The notes beneath the pieces were generated by a model. That model was not told the origin of the DNA. It worked only from the letters and a program-made list of their open reading frames with translations, and searched no databases. The translations under genes and the position numbers were made by a program. From Bacteroidia bacterium (GTDB lineage Bacteria; Bacteroidota; Ignavibacteria; UBA10030), in contig BQML01000033.1 in assembly GCA_022180565.1 (NCBI GenBank), forward strand, positions 1 through 41,130: a stretch of DNA of 41,130 nt, in the 5' to 3' direction. Positions 9,409 through 17,658 of this stretch are shown here, piece by piece; within the stretch, counting starts at the first letter, position 1, and each line of letters begins with the position of its first letter.

Positions 9409-9878
9409 GCAGAAGATCTTCGCGACGGTGTTTCTACCAGTCCGCGCCCGGACTTATGCAGGCGGCCGTTGGTTTTGAGATCATCCAGCACCGAGTCCAG
9501 CACCCCGTTCACGAATTTGTCGCTCTTCTCGGTGCTGTACCTCCGTGCAATCTCGATTGCTTCGTTGATCGAAACTTTGGGGGGAATATCCTCGAAGTAG
9601 AGGAGTTCGCAGATGCACATGCGGAGGATCACCCTGTCGATCAGCGCCAAACGGCTGAATTCCCAGTTTGCCACGCGCTTCCGGATAATCGCATCGAGTT
9701 CATCCTCCGTTTCAAGCACTTTGGCAACGAGCTTGCGGGCGAATTCGAACGTGAGTGGATCCTTTTTTAACTCCGCCCCCACATAATCCATGATCGGTTC
9801 GACGGGATCGCGCGAGATCTCATGGGCATACAGAACCTGGAGCACCTTTTCACGGACCAGTCGCCGCTTCGAAGCCAT
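9405..9878 (-). CDS. nusB: Transcription antitermination factor NusB
   Basis: 157-residue RNA-binding factor that acts with NusE (S10) at boxA sites in rRNA transcription. The family pattern is plain: N-terminal RRLVREKVLQVLYAHE, the central RVANWEFSRLALIDRVILRM and the C-terminal PPKVSINEAIEIARRYSTEKSDKFVNGVLDSV, the classic NusB ending helix. The basic N-terminus (MASKRRLVREK) is the boxA-contact region in the family. There is a 5-bp gap from the upstream dehydrogenase gene and a 4-bp overlap with the downstream transporter gene, so it sits in the middle of an operon. The C-terminal 20 residues (NGRLHKSGRGLVETPSRRSS) extend past the usual end. Confidence 0.96.
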   Translation of the reverse strand: MASKRRLVREKVLQVLYAHEISRDPVEPIMDYVGAELKKDPLTFEFARKLVAKVLETEDELDAIIRKRVANWEFSRLALIDRVILRMCICELLYFEDIPPKVSINEAIEIARRYSTEKSDKFVNGVLDSVLDDLKTNGRLHKSGRGLVETPSRRSSA

Positions 9879-9883
9879 TGTCG

Positions 9884-11002
9884 TTATCTCCCGCCCCGCG
9901 TGCGTTCGCCGAACCGGCCGGCAAATTGCGATGTCCCTGCATAGATGTGCTTGATGCGCGACACCGACTCGATGCGCGCCTCGGCGAGCCGGTTGGCGGC
10001 CACCGACGTCGGAATATTCTCGGCCTTTGCCCGGGCAAAAATCGAGCGCAGAATGTCATAGATTCCCTCGGCTTGCTTCAAGGCCTTCTCCGCACTGTAG
10101 CCCTCCAACTCGTTCGCCACGTTCATCAGCCCTCCCGCATTGATGGCATAGTCCGGCGCGTACAGAATTCCGCGCTCCATCAGCATCTGCATGTGGGTCT
10201 TTTCCTCGAGCAGTTGGTTATTCGCCCCGCCGGCAACGATTCGCACTTTGAGCTGAGGAATCGTATCGTTGTTCAGAATGCCGCCGAGCGCACAGGGGGC
10301 AAAGACATCTCCCCTGACCGCATAGATCTTCTCCGGCTTCACGTAGGTGGCCTTGACGGCCCGTGCGAGCTTCTTGGCCTTCGCCTCGAAAATATCGGTG
10401 ACGACTATCTTTGCGCCGTCTTTCCTCAGGTGGGAGCACAGATACGAAGCCACGTTGCCCGCACCCTGCACAATGACCGTCTTCCCCTTCAACGAATCGC
10501 TTCCGTACACTTCGTGGGCGCAGGCTTTCATCCCGACGAACACGCCCAAGGCGGTGACAGGCGAGGGATCGCCGCTCCCGCCGAGAGCACGGGACGTTCC
10601 GGTGACGTACTTTGTTTCGAGTCTCACCCATTCCATCTCCCTCACCGTTGTGCCCACATCCTCCGCCGTGATGTAGCGTCCCCCCAAACCTTCGACAAAA
10701 CGGCCGTACGTGCGGAACAATGCCTCGGTCTTATCCTTGTTGGGATCTCCGATGATGACGGCCTTTCCCCCGCCCAGGTTCAGCCCTGCGATGGCCGCCT
10801 TGTAGGTCATTCCCCGCGACAGCCGGAGGACATCGCGGAGAGCTTCGTCCGTGCTTGCATACGTCCACATCCGAACCCCGCCCAGAGCGGGGCCGAGAGA
10901 AGTGTTGTGCACAGCAATGATGGCATTGAGCCCGGCCTTGGGATCGGAACAGAACACGACCTGTTCATGTCCCCGCCGGTTCATTTCGTCAAAAATGTTC
11001 AT
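9884..11002 (-). CDS. Glu/Leu/Phe/Val dehydrogenase (leucine dehydrogenase-like)
   Basis: 372-residue NAD(P)-dependent oxidative deaminase of branched-chain or aromatic amino acids (2-amino acid + NAD+ + water to 2-oxo acid + ammonia + NADH). Visible motifs are GPALGGVRMW and MTYKAAIAGLNLGGGKAVI, which carry the substrate-binding and catalytic lysines of the family; DVGTTVREMEWV with the conserved aspartate; and the Rossmann entry VIVQGAGNVASYL. The length and the short GGVRMW form match leucine/valine/phenylalanine dehydrogenases rather than the longer glutamate dehydrogenases. The start overlaps the ABC-ATPase stop by 4 bp, and nusB follows after 5 bp. The exact amino acid preferred cannot be settled from sequence alone. 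Confidence 0.93.
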   Translation of the reverse strand: MNIFDEMNRRGHEQVVFCSDPKAGLNAIIAVHNTSLGPALGGVRMWTYASTDEALRDVLRLSRGMTYKAAIAGLNLGGGKAVIIGDPNKDKTEALFRTYGRFVEGLGGRYITAEDVGTTVREMEWVRLETKYVTGTSRALGGSGDPSPVTALGVFVGMKACAHEVYGSDSLKGKTVIVQGAGNVASYLCSHLRKDGAKIVVTDIFEAKAKKLARAVKATYVKPEKIYAVRGDVFAPCALGGILNNDTIPQLKVRIVAGGANNQLLEEKTHMQMLMERGILYAPDYAINAGGLMNVANELEGYSAEKALKQAEGIYDILRSIFARAKAENIPTSVAANRLAEARIESVSRIKHIYAGTSQFAGRFGERTRGGR

Positions 11003-11814
11003 AGTCGTTCCTTGTTCAAAGATGCGTCAGCATTGAGGAATACGCGTGGGGTGTCCGTGCTCGGCTGGGCTTGCACCTCAACCTCAATTCCGAAGACACG
11101 CTGGATCAGCCTCGGGGTGAGGACTTCGCGGGGGGATCCAAGCGCCAGCACGGCGGAACCTCCGTCACCGTCTTTACCGAGCAGAAGGATACGGTTGCTG
11201 AACGATGCGGCAAGGTTTAGGTCGTGTGAAACAGACAGGATGTTCAGCCCCCGTTGATCCTTCAAGGTGCGGAGGATCCGCAGAATCTCCGCCTGGTGCC
11301 GCAGGTCGAGATGGGCGTTGGGCTCGTCGAGCAGGAGAAGCAATGGTTCCTGAGTCAATGCCCGCGCAATCAGCACCCGCTGGCGCTCTCCTCCCGAAAT
11401 CTCTGTAATCGCTTTGTGGGCGAGGTGAACAATGTCTGTCCGCTCCATCATCTCCCTGGCAACGGCAATGTCGCGGTCGCTCTCGAACCCGCTCCGACCA
11501 ACATGGGGAGAGCGGCCCATCAGCACAACTTCCATGACCGTAAAAGGAAACAGCCAGGGGACATCCTGAGGAACGTATCCGATCAAGCGGGCAAGTTCCT
11601 TGCGCCGAAAAGAGTTCAGGGGGCGGTCATCCAGCAGGATGGTTCCTGTCTGGGGAAGCAGGATCCGGGCAACGAGCCGCAATAACGTACTCTTGCCCGA
11701 TCCGTTGGGACCGAGAATGCTCAGGATTTCTCCGTCTCCGGCCTGGAAAGATACATTCTTGAGAACGGGATTCGAGGGGTAGGAAAAACTGATGTTCTCG
11801 ATGAGAATGCGCAT
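10999..11814 (-). CDS. ABC transporter ATP-binding protein, FecE/BtuD/HmuV type
   Basis: 271-residue ATPase of the iron-siderophore/haem/cobalamin importer class. Walker A is GPNGSGKSTL, the Q-loop region is GYVPQDV, the signature is SGGERQR, Walker B is LLLLDEP with the D-loop NAHLDL, and the switch histidine is in SVSHDLN. The LIGYVPQDVPWLFPFTVMEV and LMGRSPH stretches are typical of the FecE-like branch. No permease or solute-binding gene is adjacent, which is odd for an importer ATPase; the partner may be encoded elsewhere. It is the first gene of the leftward run and overlaps the dehydrogenase start by 4 bp. A 183-bp region separates it from the divergent gene at 11998. Confidence 0.9.
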   Translation of the reverse strand: MRILIENISFSYPSNPVLKNVSFQAGDGEILSILGPNGSGKSTLLRLVARILLPQTGTILLDDRPLNSFRRKELARLIGYVPQDVPWLFPFTVMEVVLMGRSPHVGRSGFESDRDIAVAREMMERTDIVHLAHKAITEISGGERQRVLIARALTQEPLLLLLDEPNAHLDLRHQAEILRILRTLKDQRGLNILSVSHDLNLAASFSNRILLLGKDGDGGSAVLALGSPREVLTPRLIQRVFGIEVEVQAQPSTDTPRVFLNADASLNKERL

Positions 11815-11943
11815 GCCGATGTGCGGGAACAGGGTTGCCCCGTCGGGAGGACAGGTCCACCCGTTGCGGGAAGAAGCGGGGTCAAATTAGGGAAAAATGG
11901 AGTCCAAGGCAAGGAAGGAAAATCGGCAATTCCTGGAAAATAC

Positions 11944-11972
11944 TTGCTTTTTGGATATTCACTCTGCATATT
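11944..11972 (+). promoter_or_regulatory. Putative promoter upstream of the DUF5916 gene
   Basis: TTGCTT (11944-11949), a 17-bp spacer and CATATT (11967-11972) lie in an AT-rich part of the 183-bp divergent region, about 25 bp before the ATG at 11998. It matches the sigma-70 pattern imperfectly. If the host is a true Bacteroidota member, its promoter consensus may differ. Confidence 0.3.
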
Positions 11973-11997
11973 TCTGCGAACATGTGATTCTCACCTC

Positions 11998-14613
11998 ATG
12001 ACTATCGCGAAGGCTTGGCGGGAACCTTCCGCTCTCGTTCGTGCGGCCGTTATCGGCCTCTCATCGTTCACCCTCCCATTCCTCCTCAGTGCACAGGTCC
12101 GCACATTCGAAGCCGTGCGCGTGACCTCGCCGGTCTTTGTTGATGGAGTTCTCAACGAACCTGTCTGGGCACGAGAGGGCATTTCCGGACTTATCCAGCG
12201 CGAACCCCATGAAGGAGAGCCTGCTTCGGAAAAAAGCGAGATCTGGTTTGCGTACGACGATGACGCGTTGTATGTGGCGGCCCGATTGTCCGACAGCGCT
12301 CCCGACTCGATTCTCGGGAGGCTTGTGCGCCGTGATGCCGAGTTTCAATCGGACTTTGTGAGAATCGGTATTGACCCCAACCTCGACCGCAACACGGCCT
12401 ACTATTTCGGCACGAATCCGAGCGGATCGATCAACGACGGCATCTACTACGACGACAACAAGACCGATGATTCGTATGACCCGATCTGGGATGTTGCCGT
12501 GGGGCGTGACGACCGCGGTTGGACCGCGGAGTTCAGGATTCCGTTCTCTCAGCTTCGGTTCGAAGCGCGCGAGAATGCAACATGGGGTGTAGAGGTTCTG
12601 AGGAGAATCCATCGGCGGAACGAGGAATCGCTTCTGGTCCTTCACCCTCGGAATGACGATATACGAGTTTCGCGATGGTGCTTGCTGACCGGGCTGAGGA
12701 ACATTACCCCGCCGCCAAGGATCGAGATCATGCCTTACGCGGCGACCACTGGAAAGTTCCTCCCCGCCCCTCCTGTTGCCGCGTTCAATCAGGGCAGGAA
12801 GGATCCTTTTGTCTTCGGGAGAGACTACTCCCTCAATCTCGGAGCCGACGCCAAGATCGGACTCTCAGGCGACTTTACGCTCGATGCCTCGCTGAATCCG
12901 GACTTTGCCCAGGTCGAGGTGGATCCGGCGGTTGTCAATCTCACGGCATTTGAAACCTACTATGCGGAGAAGCGTCCTTTTTTCATTGAGGGATCGAGCA
13001 TTTTGGCCTTCGGCCGCGGCGGCGCCGCGTCGTTCGTCGATTTTAACTGGACGGATCCTGATTTCTTCTACAGCCGCAGGATTGGCCGTGCACCCCAAGG
13101 GACGGTGACTCATGACGGCTTCCAAGACATTCCCGACCGCACAACGATTCTGGGGGCGGCAAAAGTAAGCGGAAAAACGAACAGTGGATGGTCGCTAGCC
13201 GCGTTGACCGCGTTGACGGACGGGGAGTACGGCGAGGTAGATTCTGCAGGAACCCGTTTTCGCGAACAAATCGAACCACTCACGGCCTATGCCGTAGTGC
13301 GCGGCAAGAAGCAGTTCGACGGTTCGAGACAGGCTGTGGGCATCATCGGCACTTTTGTGGAGAGGGACCTTTCCGAGCCGGCGCTGGCCGGAGGCCTTAG
13401 CAAACGGGCCCTTTCGGCCGGTGTCGACGGATGGACGTTTCTGGATGAGGCGAACGAGTGGGTACTCACCGGCTGGTCGGGCTTCACGAGGGTCGAAGGA
13501 TCCCGGGAATACCTCCTTCGGCTCCAGCAATCGCCGGGCCATTGGTTCCAAAAGCCGGACGCGAGTCACCTCAAAGTGGATTCCGGCGCGACATCGCTCA
13601 CGGGATGGGCGGGACGGGCCTGGCTTGCAAAGGACAAGGGAAACTGGCGATTCAGCGCCGCCCTGGGGGCGATTCATCCGGGATTTGAATCAAATGACCT
13701 TGGTTTCCACACCTACACCGACGTCATCAATATGAATCTCTATACGGCGTATCTCTGGTTTGAACCCGATCCCGTCTTTCGCACCAAGTCCCTTTCCCTT
13801 GCCGGATTGCGGGAATACAACTTCGGCGGTTTTAAGATCGGCGAAACCTACTATCTGAATGCCGCGGGAGAACTTCTGAGTTATTGGGGAGGCTCATTGT
13901 ACCTCGGATACAACGTCGAGGTATATGACGATCGCAGAACGCGGGGAGGCCCCCTGATGAAATCGTTGTCGAGCTGGTTTCTCTTTCTGAGCCTCTACAG
14001 CGATCTGCGGGAAGATGTCTATGGATTCCTTTCCCTCTCGGCAGACAGGGGAAAGTCGGGAGGATGGGATTATTCGGTAAGTGCCACTCTATCCTGGAAA
14101 ATCTCGACCGCGTTGAACCTCTCCGTGGCGCCCGCTTATTCGCGGAACTATGTCGTTGCGCAGTACCTGACGGCGTTCCCCGATCCCCTGGCAACAGCGA
14201 CCTACGGGACGCGTTATATCTTTGGAGTGCTTGACCGCAAAACTCTCTCTGCAGAATTGCGCCTGAACTGGACCTTCACCCCCAAAGCGAGTTTTCAGCT
14301 CTACCTTCAGCCGTATTTTACAGCGGGGGATTACGGAGATTTTCACTCCCTGGCTCGCCCCGCCGCATTCTCATTTGATCCCTTTGTTTATCCGGGAAAT
14401 CCCGACTTCAATTTCCGTTCCCTTCGCGCCAATGCAGTCTTCCGTTGGGAATACCGTCCGGGTTCAACCCTGTATCTTGTCTGGACCAACGAAAAGGCGC
14501 ATTTCGAAGAGCAAAACGGACAGTTTTCGCTTTCGAGGGATTTCGCTGCCATGATGCGATCGAGACCGGCCAATGTGCTGGCGCTCAAGTTGACGTATTG
14601 GTGGACGCCATGA
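11998..14613 (+). CDS. DUF5916 / CBM9-like outer-membrane protein
   Basis: 871-residue exported protein. I place the start at the ATG at 11998, because it gives a signal peptide (basic start, then SSFTLPFLLSAQ); the frame is open further upstream, but that part reads like non-coding sequence. Residues about 30-200 are a carbohydrate-binding-module-9-like domain (VFVDGVLNEPVWARE, then DDALYVAARLSDS and WTAEFRIPFSQLRF). The remainder matches the DUF5916 pattern (DFTLDASLNPDFAQVEVDPAVVNL; YYAEKRPFFIEGSSI) and ends in aromatic beta-strands, finishing LKLTYWWTP, as in an outer-membrane barrel. No strong Shine-Dalgarno precedes the ATG. The family is widespread in Bacteroidota and relatives; its biochemical role is not established. 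Confidence 0.85.
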   Translation: MTIAKAWREPSALVRAAVIGLSSFTLPFLLSAQVRTFEAVRVTSPVFVDGVLNEPVWAREGISGLIQREPHEGEPASEKSEIWFAYDDDALYVAARLSDSAPDSILGRLVRRDAEFQSDFVRIGIDPNLDRNTAYYFGTNPSGSINDGIYYDDNKTDDSYDPIWDVAVGRDDRGWTAEFRIPFSQLRFEARENATWGVEVLRRIHRRNEESLLVLHPRNDDIRVSRWCLLTGLRNITPPPRIEIMPYAATTGKFLPAPPVAAFNQGRKDPFVFGRDYSLNLGADAKIGLSGDFTLDASLNPDFAQVEVDPAVVNLTAFETYYAEKRPFFIEGSSILAFGRGGAASFVDFNWTDPDFFYSRRIGRAPQGTVTHDGFQDIPDRTTILGAAKVSGKTNSGWSLAALTALTDGEYGEVDSAGTRFREQIEPLTAYAVVRGKKQFDGSRQAVGIIGTFVERDLSEPALAGGLSKRALSAGVDGWTFLDEANEWVLTGWSGFTRVEGSREYLLRLQQSPGHWFQKPDASHLKVDSGATSLTGWAGRAWLAKDKGNWRFSAALGAIHPGFESNDLGFHTYTDVINMNLYTAYLWFEPDPVFRTKSLSLAGLREYNFGGFKIGETYYLNAAGELLSYWGGSLYLGYNVEVYDDRRTRGGPLMKSLSSWFLFLSLYSDLREDVYGFLSLSADRGKSGGWDYSVSATLSWKISTALNLSVAPAYSRNYVVAQYLTAFPDPLATATYGTRYIFGVLDRKTLSAELRLNWTFTPKASFQLYLQPYFTAGDYGDFHSLARPAAFSFDPFVYPGNPDFNFRSLRANAVFRWEYRPGSTLYLVWTNEKAHFEEQNGQFSLSRDFAAMMRSRPANVLALKLTYWWTP

Positions 14614-14619
14614 GAACAA

Positions 14620-14758
14620 GGAAAATGGAAAATTGAAAAAGGAAAATTGAAAAAAAGGAAAATTGACGGAAGGGGTGCAAGGAAAATGGAAAATGGAAGA
14701 TTGACGGGGGAGTGGTACGAGGAAAATGGAACATTGAGAATGGAACCTTGAGAAGTTC
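14620..14758. repeat. Degenerate short tandem repeats, GGAAAATTGA-like
   Basis: The gap between the DUF5916 gene and the convergent cyclase gene is almost wholly made of A/G-rich units such as GGAAAATGGA, GGAAAATTGA and GGAACATTGA, interrupted by short GC-rich pieces. The unit length varies around 8-10 bp, unlike the tidy octamers near the copper genes. There are no coding signs. Confidence 0.75.
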
Positions 14759-14766
14759 CTTCACCC

Positions 14767-17559
14767 TCACCGCGCGAGTGAGATTGCTTTGTTGAATTCA
14801 GGATCTTTCGCGATGAACGCGAAGTCGGGACTCATGATCTCCCAGAGGATGAATTCCTGATTCACCGCTTTCTTCAGCCACTCCAGGGCCTCGGCCTTTT
14901 TATCCGCCTGGATCGCGTAGAACTGGGCTTTGCGGTACAGGCTCAGAGCGGACCCTCCGCTGAGTTCGAGGGCCTTGTCGATGTATTCCAACCCCTTTCC
15001 TGATTCCCCCAGTCGTGCGGCATACAGTCCGGCATATGTTCTTGCCTGCACATCGTTCGGATCGCGCGCGAGAATGCCTTCCAGAGTTTCCAGACCGGAC
15101 TCCAGGTACCCCTTGGCTTGCTGCCAGAACCCGGAGAGCATGTAAGCTCTGCCGATCCAGTACTTGACGACGTAGTTCGTGGTGTCGTCTTTCAACAACC
15201 TGTTGCAGTACTCGGCGACGGGGTCTGGGCTCAGGCCGGCTCCCCAAACAGCGATCTTGTAGCGGGTGGTGATGAGAAACGGACTGTTGCCCAACGCGAT
15301 CGCCTGATTATAGGAAGCTTCTGCGCTGGTGTATTGCTGGCGGAAATAGTGGATATGGCCCATGATCTCATGCGAGTCGGGATGGCGGGGATCGAAGAGA
15401 ACTGCTTGTTCGGCGCGAGTGCCCGCTTTTTCGTATTCCCCCCGCATGAGGGCCACCAGAGCAAGCTGTCGCCAGGCTTCTGCGTTCCCCGGCTGGAGTT
15501 CGAGCGCACGTTCCAGATTCTGCGTCGCCTGTTCGAGACGTCCGGCACTGCGGTAGGCAGAACCGAGAACTTCATACACTCCGGGCAACGCGGCGTTCAG
15601 CGCGCGGGCCGCAAGCGCCTCATCAACCGCCTGCCTCAGGAAATCTTTGTCCCTTTCTCCTTCGGTCTTGTACAGCCTCAGGAGGGCACGAGCAAGCCCG
15701 ACACGGGCTTCCGCGAACGTTGTATCGACCTCAACAGCCTGTTTGAACCACACGGCGGCCTGGCGGGCGTCTTCGCGTCCGAGACTTGATAACGATCCGA
15801 GGCCGGCAAGATAGGACATCAAGGCGGCGGGAGGCGGCGAAGAGGGGGACAACAGATCCGCGGATCGCTCGATCTCGAGGCTTTCCAGCACTTTCCTGAC
15901 TGCTGTCTCCCTCAGCATTGCCAAAGAGGGCCCGACATTTTCCACGCGTTCCTCCCACACCACGGCCTGAACGTCACGCATTTGCAAAGTGAGCGTAACG
16001 GAAAAACGTGGTGATACGGAGGTAATACGGCCTGTGAGGATATACCGTGCCTGAACGGACCGGGCGAGATCGAACGGGCGGACCGGGAGGTTGACGGTTG
16101 TGCCGGGCCGAATGACCGTCAGCTCCTTGTATCGCGCAAGATCGTCGGAGAGCATTCCGGCCACGGCGACCCCCAGGCCGGTTGTATCGGGGCCCGGTTG
16201 AACTTCAAAGGGAGCAACGACGATCGTAGAGTCGTGGGGCAGGATGAACCTTTCGATTTCGGGAAGGAACACGATTCCCAGAACGACCGCAACGACAGAC
16301 ACCACCGCGCCGGGAACCCAGCGCGGAAGTTTTTTCCGCCTCTGGCGCAATCCGACCGGGCGTCGGACGGCCTGGGCGGGCTGGCGTGCGGCTTCCGCTT
16401 CAGGAACATGCACCACGGGTGACACCGCTTCCTGCTCAACCTGCTCAACGGGGGGTTCTTCTGCGGCGGGAGCGGGAGGCAGAGGAACATCGGCCTCAGA
16501 GCGTTTCCGTTCGAGTTCTTCCTTTGCCTTTTGAGCCTCGACAATCTGGGCTTCCAGTTCTCTGGCGCCACGGTGATCCGGGTCGATCTTATAGATTTCC
16601 TGCACCTTCAGCTGAGCTTCGCTGAAGTTGTCCTTCTCGACCATCGCGAGCGCCTCGGTCATGAACTCTTGGATTCGCTGATCGATCTTTGCTTTCGCGG
16701 CCTTTCGCTTCCGTTCCTCCTCCGATTTTCTTTCCCGTTCCTCCTCGATCTTCCCCTGAAGTACCTGTGCGCCCGCGTGGAACGCCACAAGCTTGAAGAG
16801 TTCGTTGAGTTCCTTCTCGGCCTCGCCGAATCTTCCTTCTGCCACCAGCTTCTCCGCCGTCCGGTAGAGGGTTTCCACTTTTTCCCGTTCCGCCTTCTGA
16901 CGTTCCTCGTCGGCTCTCCTCTTCTCCTCTACTTGTTCCGCTTCCCGAGCCTCTCTCTTTGTCGTCTTTTCCGCCGCGCGTTTCGTCGGCATTTGCTGGG
17001 CCGACTTGGAAGGGACGGAGAACTCGGGGATGGAATCGAGGAGGATTTCGTACACTTCGACCGGCTCGGCAATGTTCTTGAGCTGGATCGATCCCATGTG
17101 GTACGTCTTGACCTGCATCTTGTTCTTGATCTGACTGTAGACGTCCTGCGAGATGCAGATGCGATTCGGTTCGGTGACGGCTTCGATGCGCGATGCGATG
17201 TTCACCCCGTCGCCGAAAATGTCATTGCCGTCCGTGATGACGTCTCCAAGGTGGATCCCCATCCGCACTTCAATCTTCTCCAGTTCTTCCTTGCCCTTGT
17301 TGTAGGCGTAGAACACTTCCTGCGATTCGATGGCGCATTTGACGGCATTCACCGCGCTTGAAAAATCCACCATGAAGGCGTCGCCGATGGCTTTGATGAT
17401 CTTCCCTTCATACTTCTCGATGATCGCCTTGAGCGTGTCGTCATGAATGCGCAGGATCTGCATCGCGAGCTCTTCGTTCTCGGACATCTTCCTAGAGAAG
17501 GATTTGATGTCCGTGAACATAATGGCGGCAAGCTTGCGTGTTCCGCGTTCAGGGGGCAT
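14767..17559 (-). CDS. Class III adenylate cyclase fused to TolB-like and TPR domains
   Basis: 930-residue predicted membrane-anchored cyclase. The N-terminal catalytic domain (about 8-172) has both metal-binding aspartates (D17 in FTDIK, D60 in IGDAF), the adenine-specifying lysine (K56) and aspartate (D117 in FGDGVN), and the transition-state N120/R124 pair, so activity on ATP is expected. Residues about 190-355 are highly charged and probably coiled-coil. One transmembrane helix lies at 414-433. A TolB-like region follows (about 443-570), then TPR-type repeats to the end. The inferred topology has the cyclase in the cytoplasm and the TPR part in the periplasm. The gene is convergent with 11998-14613. 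It probably makes cAMP in response to an envelope signal; the signal is unknown. Confidence 0.88.
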   Translation of the reverse strand: MPPERGTRKLAAIMFTDIKSFSRKMSENEELAMQILRIHDDTLKAIIEKYEGKIIKAIGDAFMVDFSSAVNAVKCAIESQEVFYAYNKGKEELEKIEVRMGIHLGDVITDGNDIFGDGVNIASRIEAVTEPNRICISQDVYSQIKNKMQVKTYHMGSIQLKNIAEPVEVYEILLDSIPEFSVPSKSAQQMPTKRAAEKTTKREAREAEQVEEKRRADEERQKAEREKVETLYRTAEKLVAEGRFGEAEKELNELFKLVAFHAGAQVLQGKIEEERERKSEEERKRKAAKAKIDQRIQEFMTEALAMVEKDNFSEAQLKVQEIYKIDPDHRGARELEAQIVEAQKAKEELERKRSEADVPLPPAPAAEEPPVEQVEQEAVSPVVHVPEAEAARQPAQAVRRPVGLRQRRKKLPRWVPGAVVSVVAVVLGIVFLPEIERFILPHDSTIVVAPFEVQPGPDTTGLGVAVAGMLSDDLARYKELTVIRPGTTVNLPVRPFDLARSVQARYILTGRITSVSPRFSVTLTLQMRDVQAVVWEERVENVGPSLAMLRETAVRKVLESLEIERSADLLSPSSPPPAALMSYLAGLGSLSSLGREDARQAAVWFKQAVEVDTTFAEARVGLARALLRLYKTEGERDKDFLRQAVDEALAARALNAALPGVYEVLGSAYRSAGRLEQATQNLERALELQPGNAEAWRQLALVALMRGEYEKAGTRAEQAVLFDPRHPDSHEIMGHIHYFRQQYTSAEASYNQAIALGNSPFLITTRYKIAVWGAGLSPDPVAEYCNRLLKDDTTNYVVKYWIGRAYMLSGFWQQAKGYLESGLETLEGILARDPNDVQARTYAGLYAARLGESGKGLEYIDKALELSGGSALSLYRKAQFYAIQADKKAEALEWLKKAVNQEFILWEIMSPDFAFIAKDPEFNKAISLAR

Positions 17560-17658
17560 GGCGTGGGGTTGGTGGTGTTCTCATGTGGCGTGGTGCGGAA
17601 AACCCGTATTGTAGAAGATATTCAGGCATTGGCAGATTGTCAATCGAACGCCGTGTCT

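Noticed and set aside
14737-14757. GGAAC/GTTCC inverted repeat as a terminator
   Set aside because: Five-pair stem with no T-run in either direction; it is part of the repeat debris.
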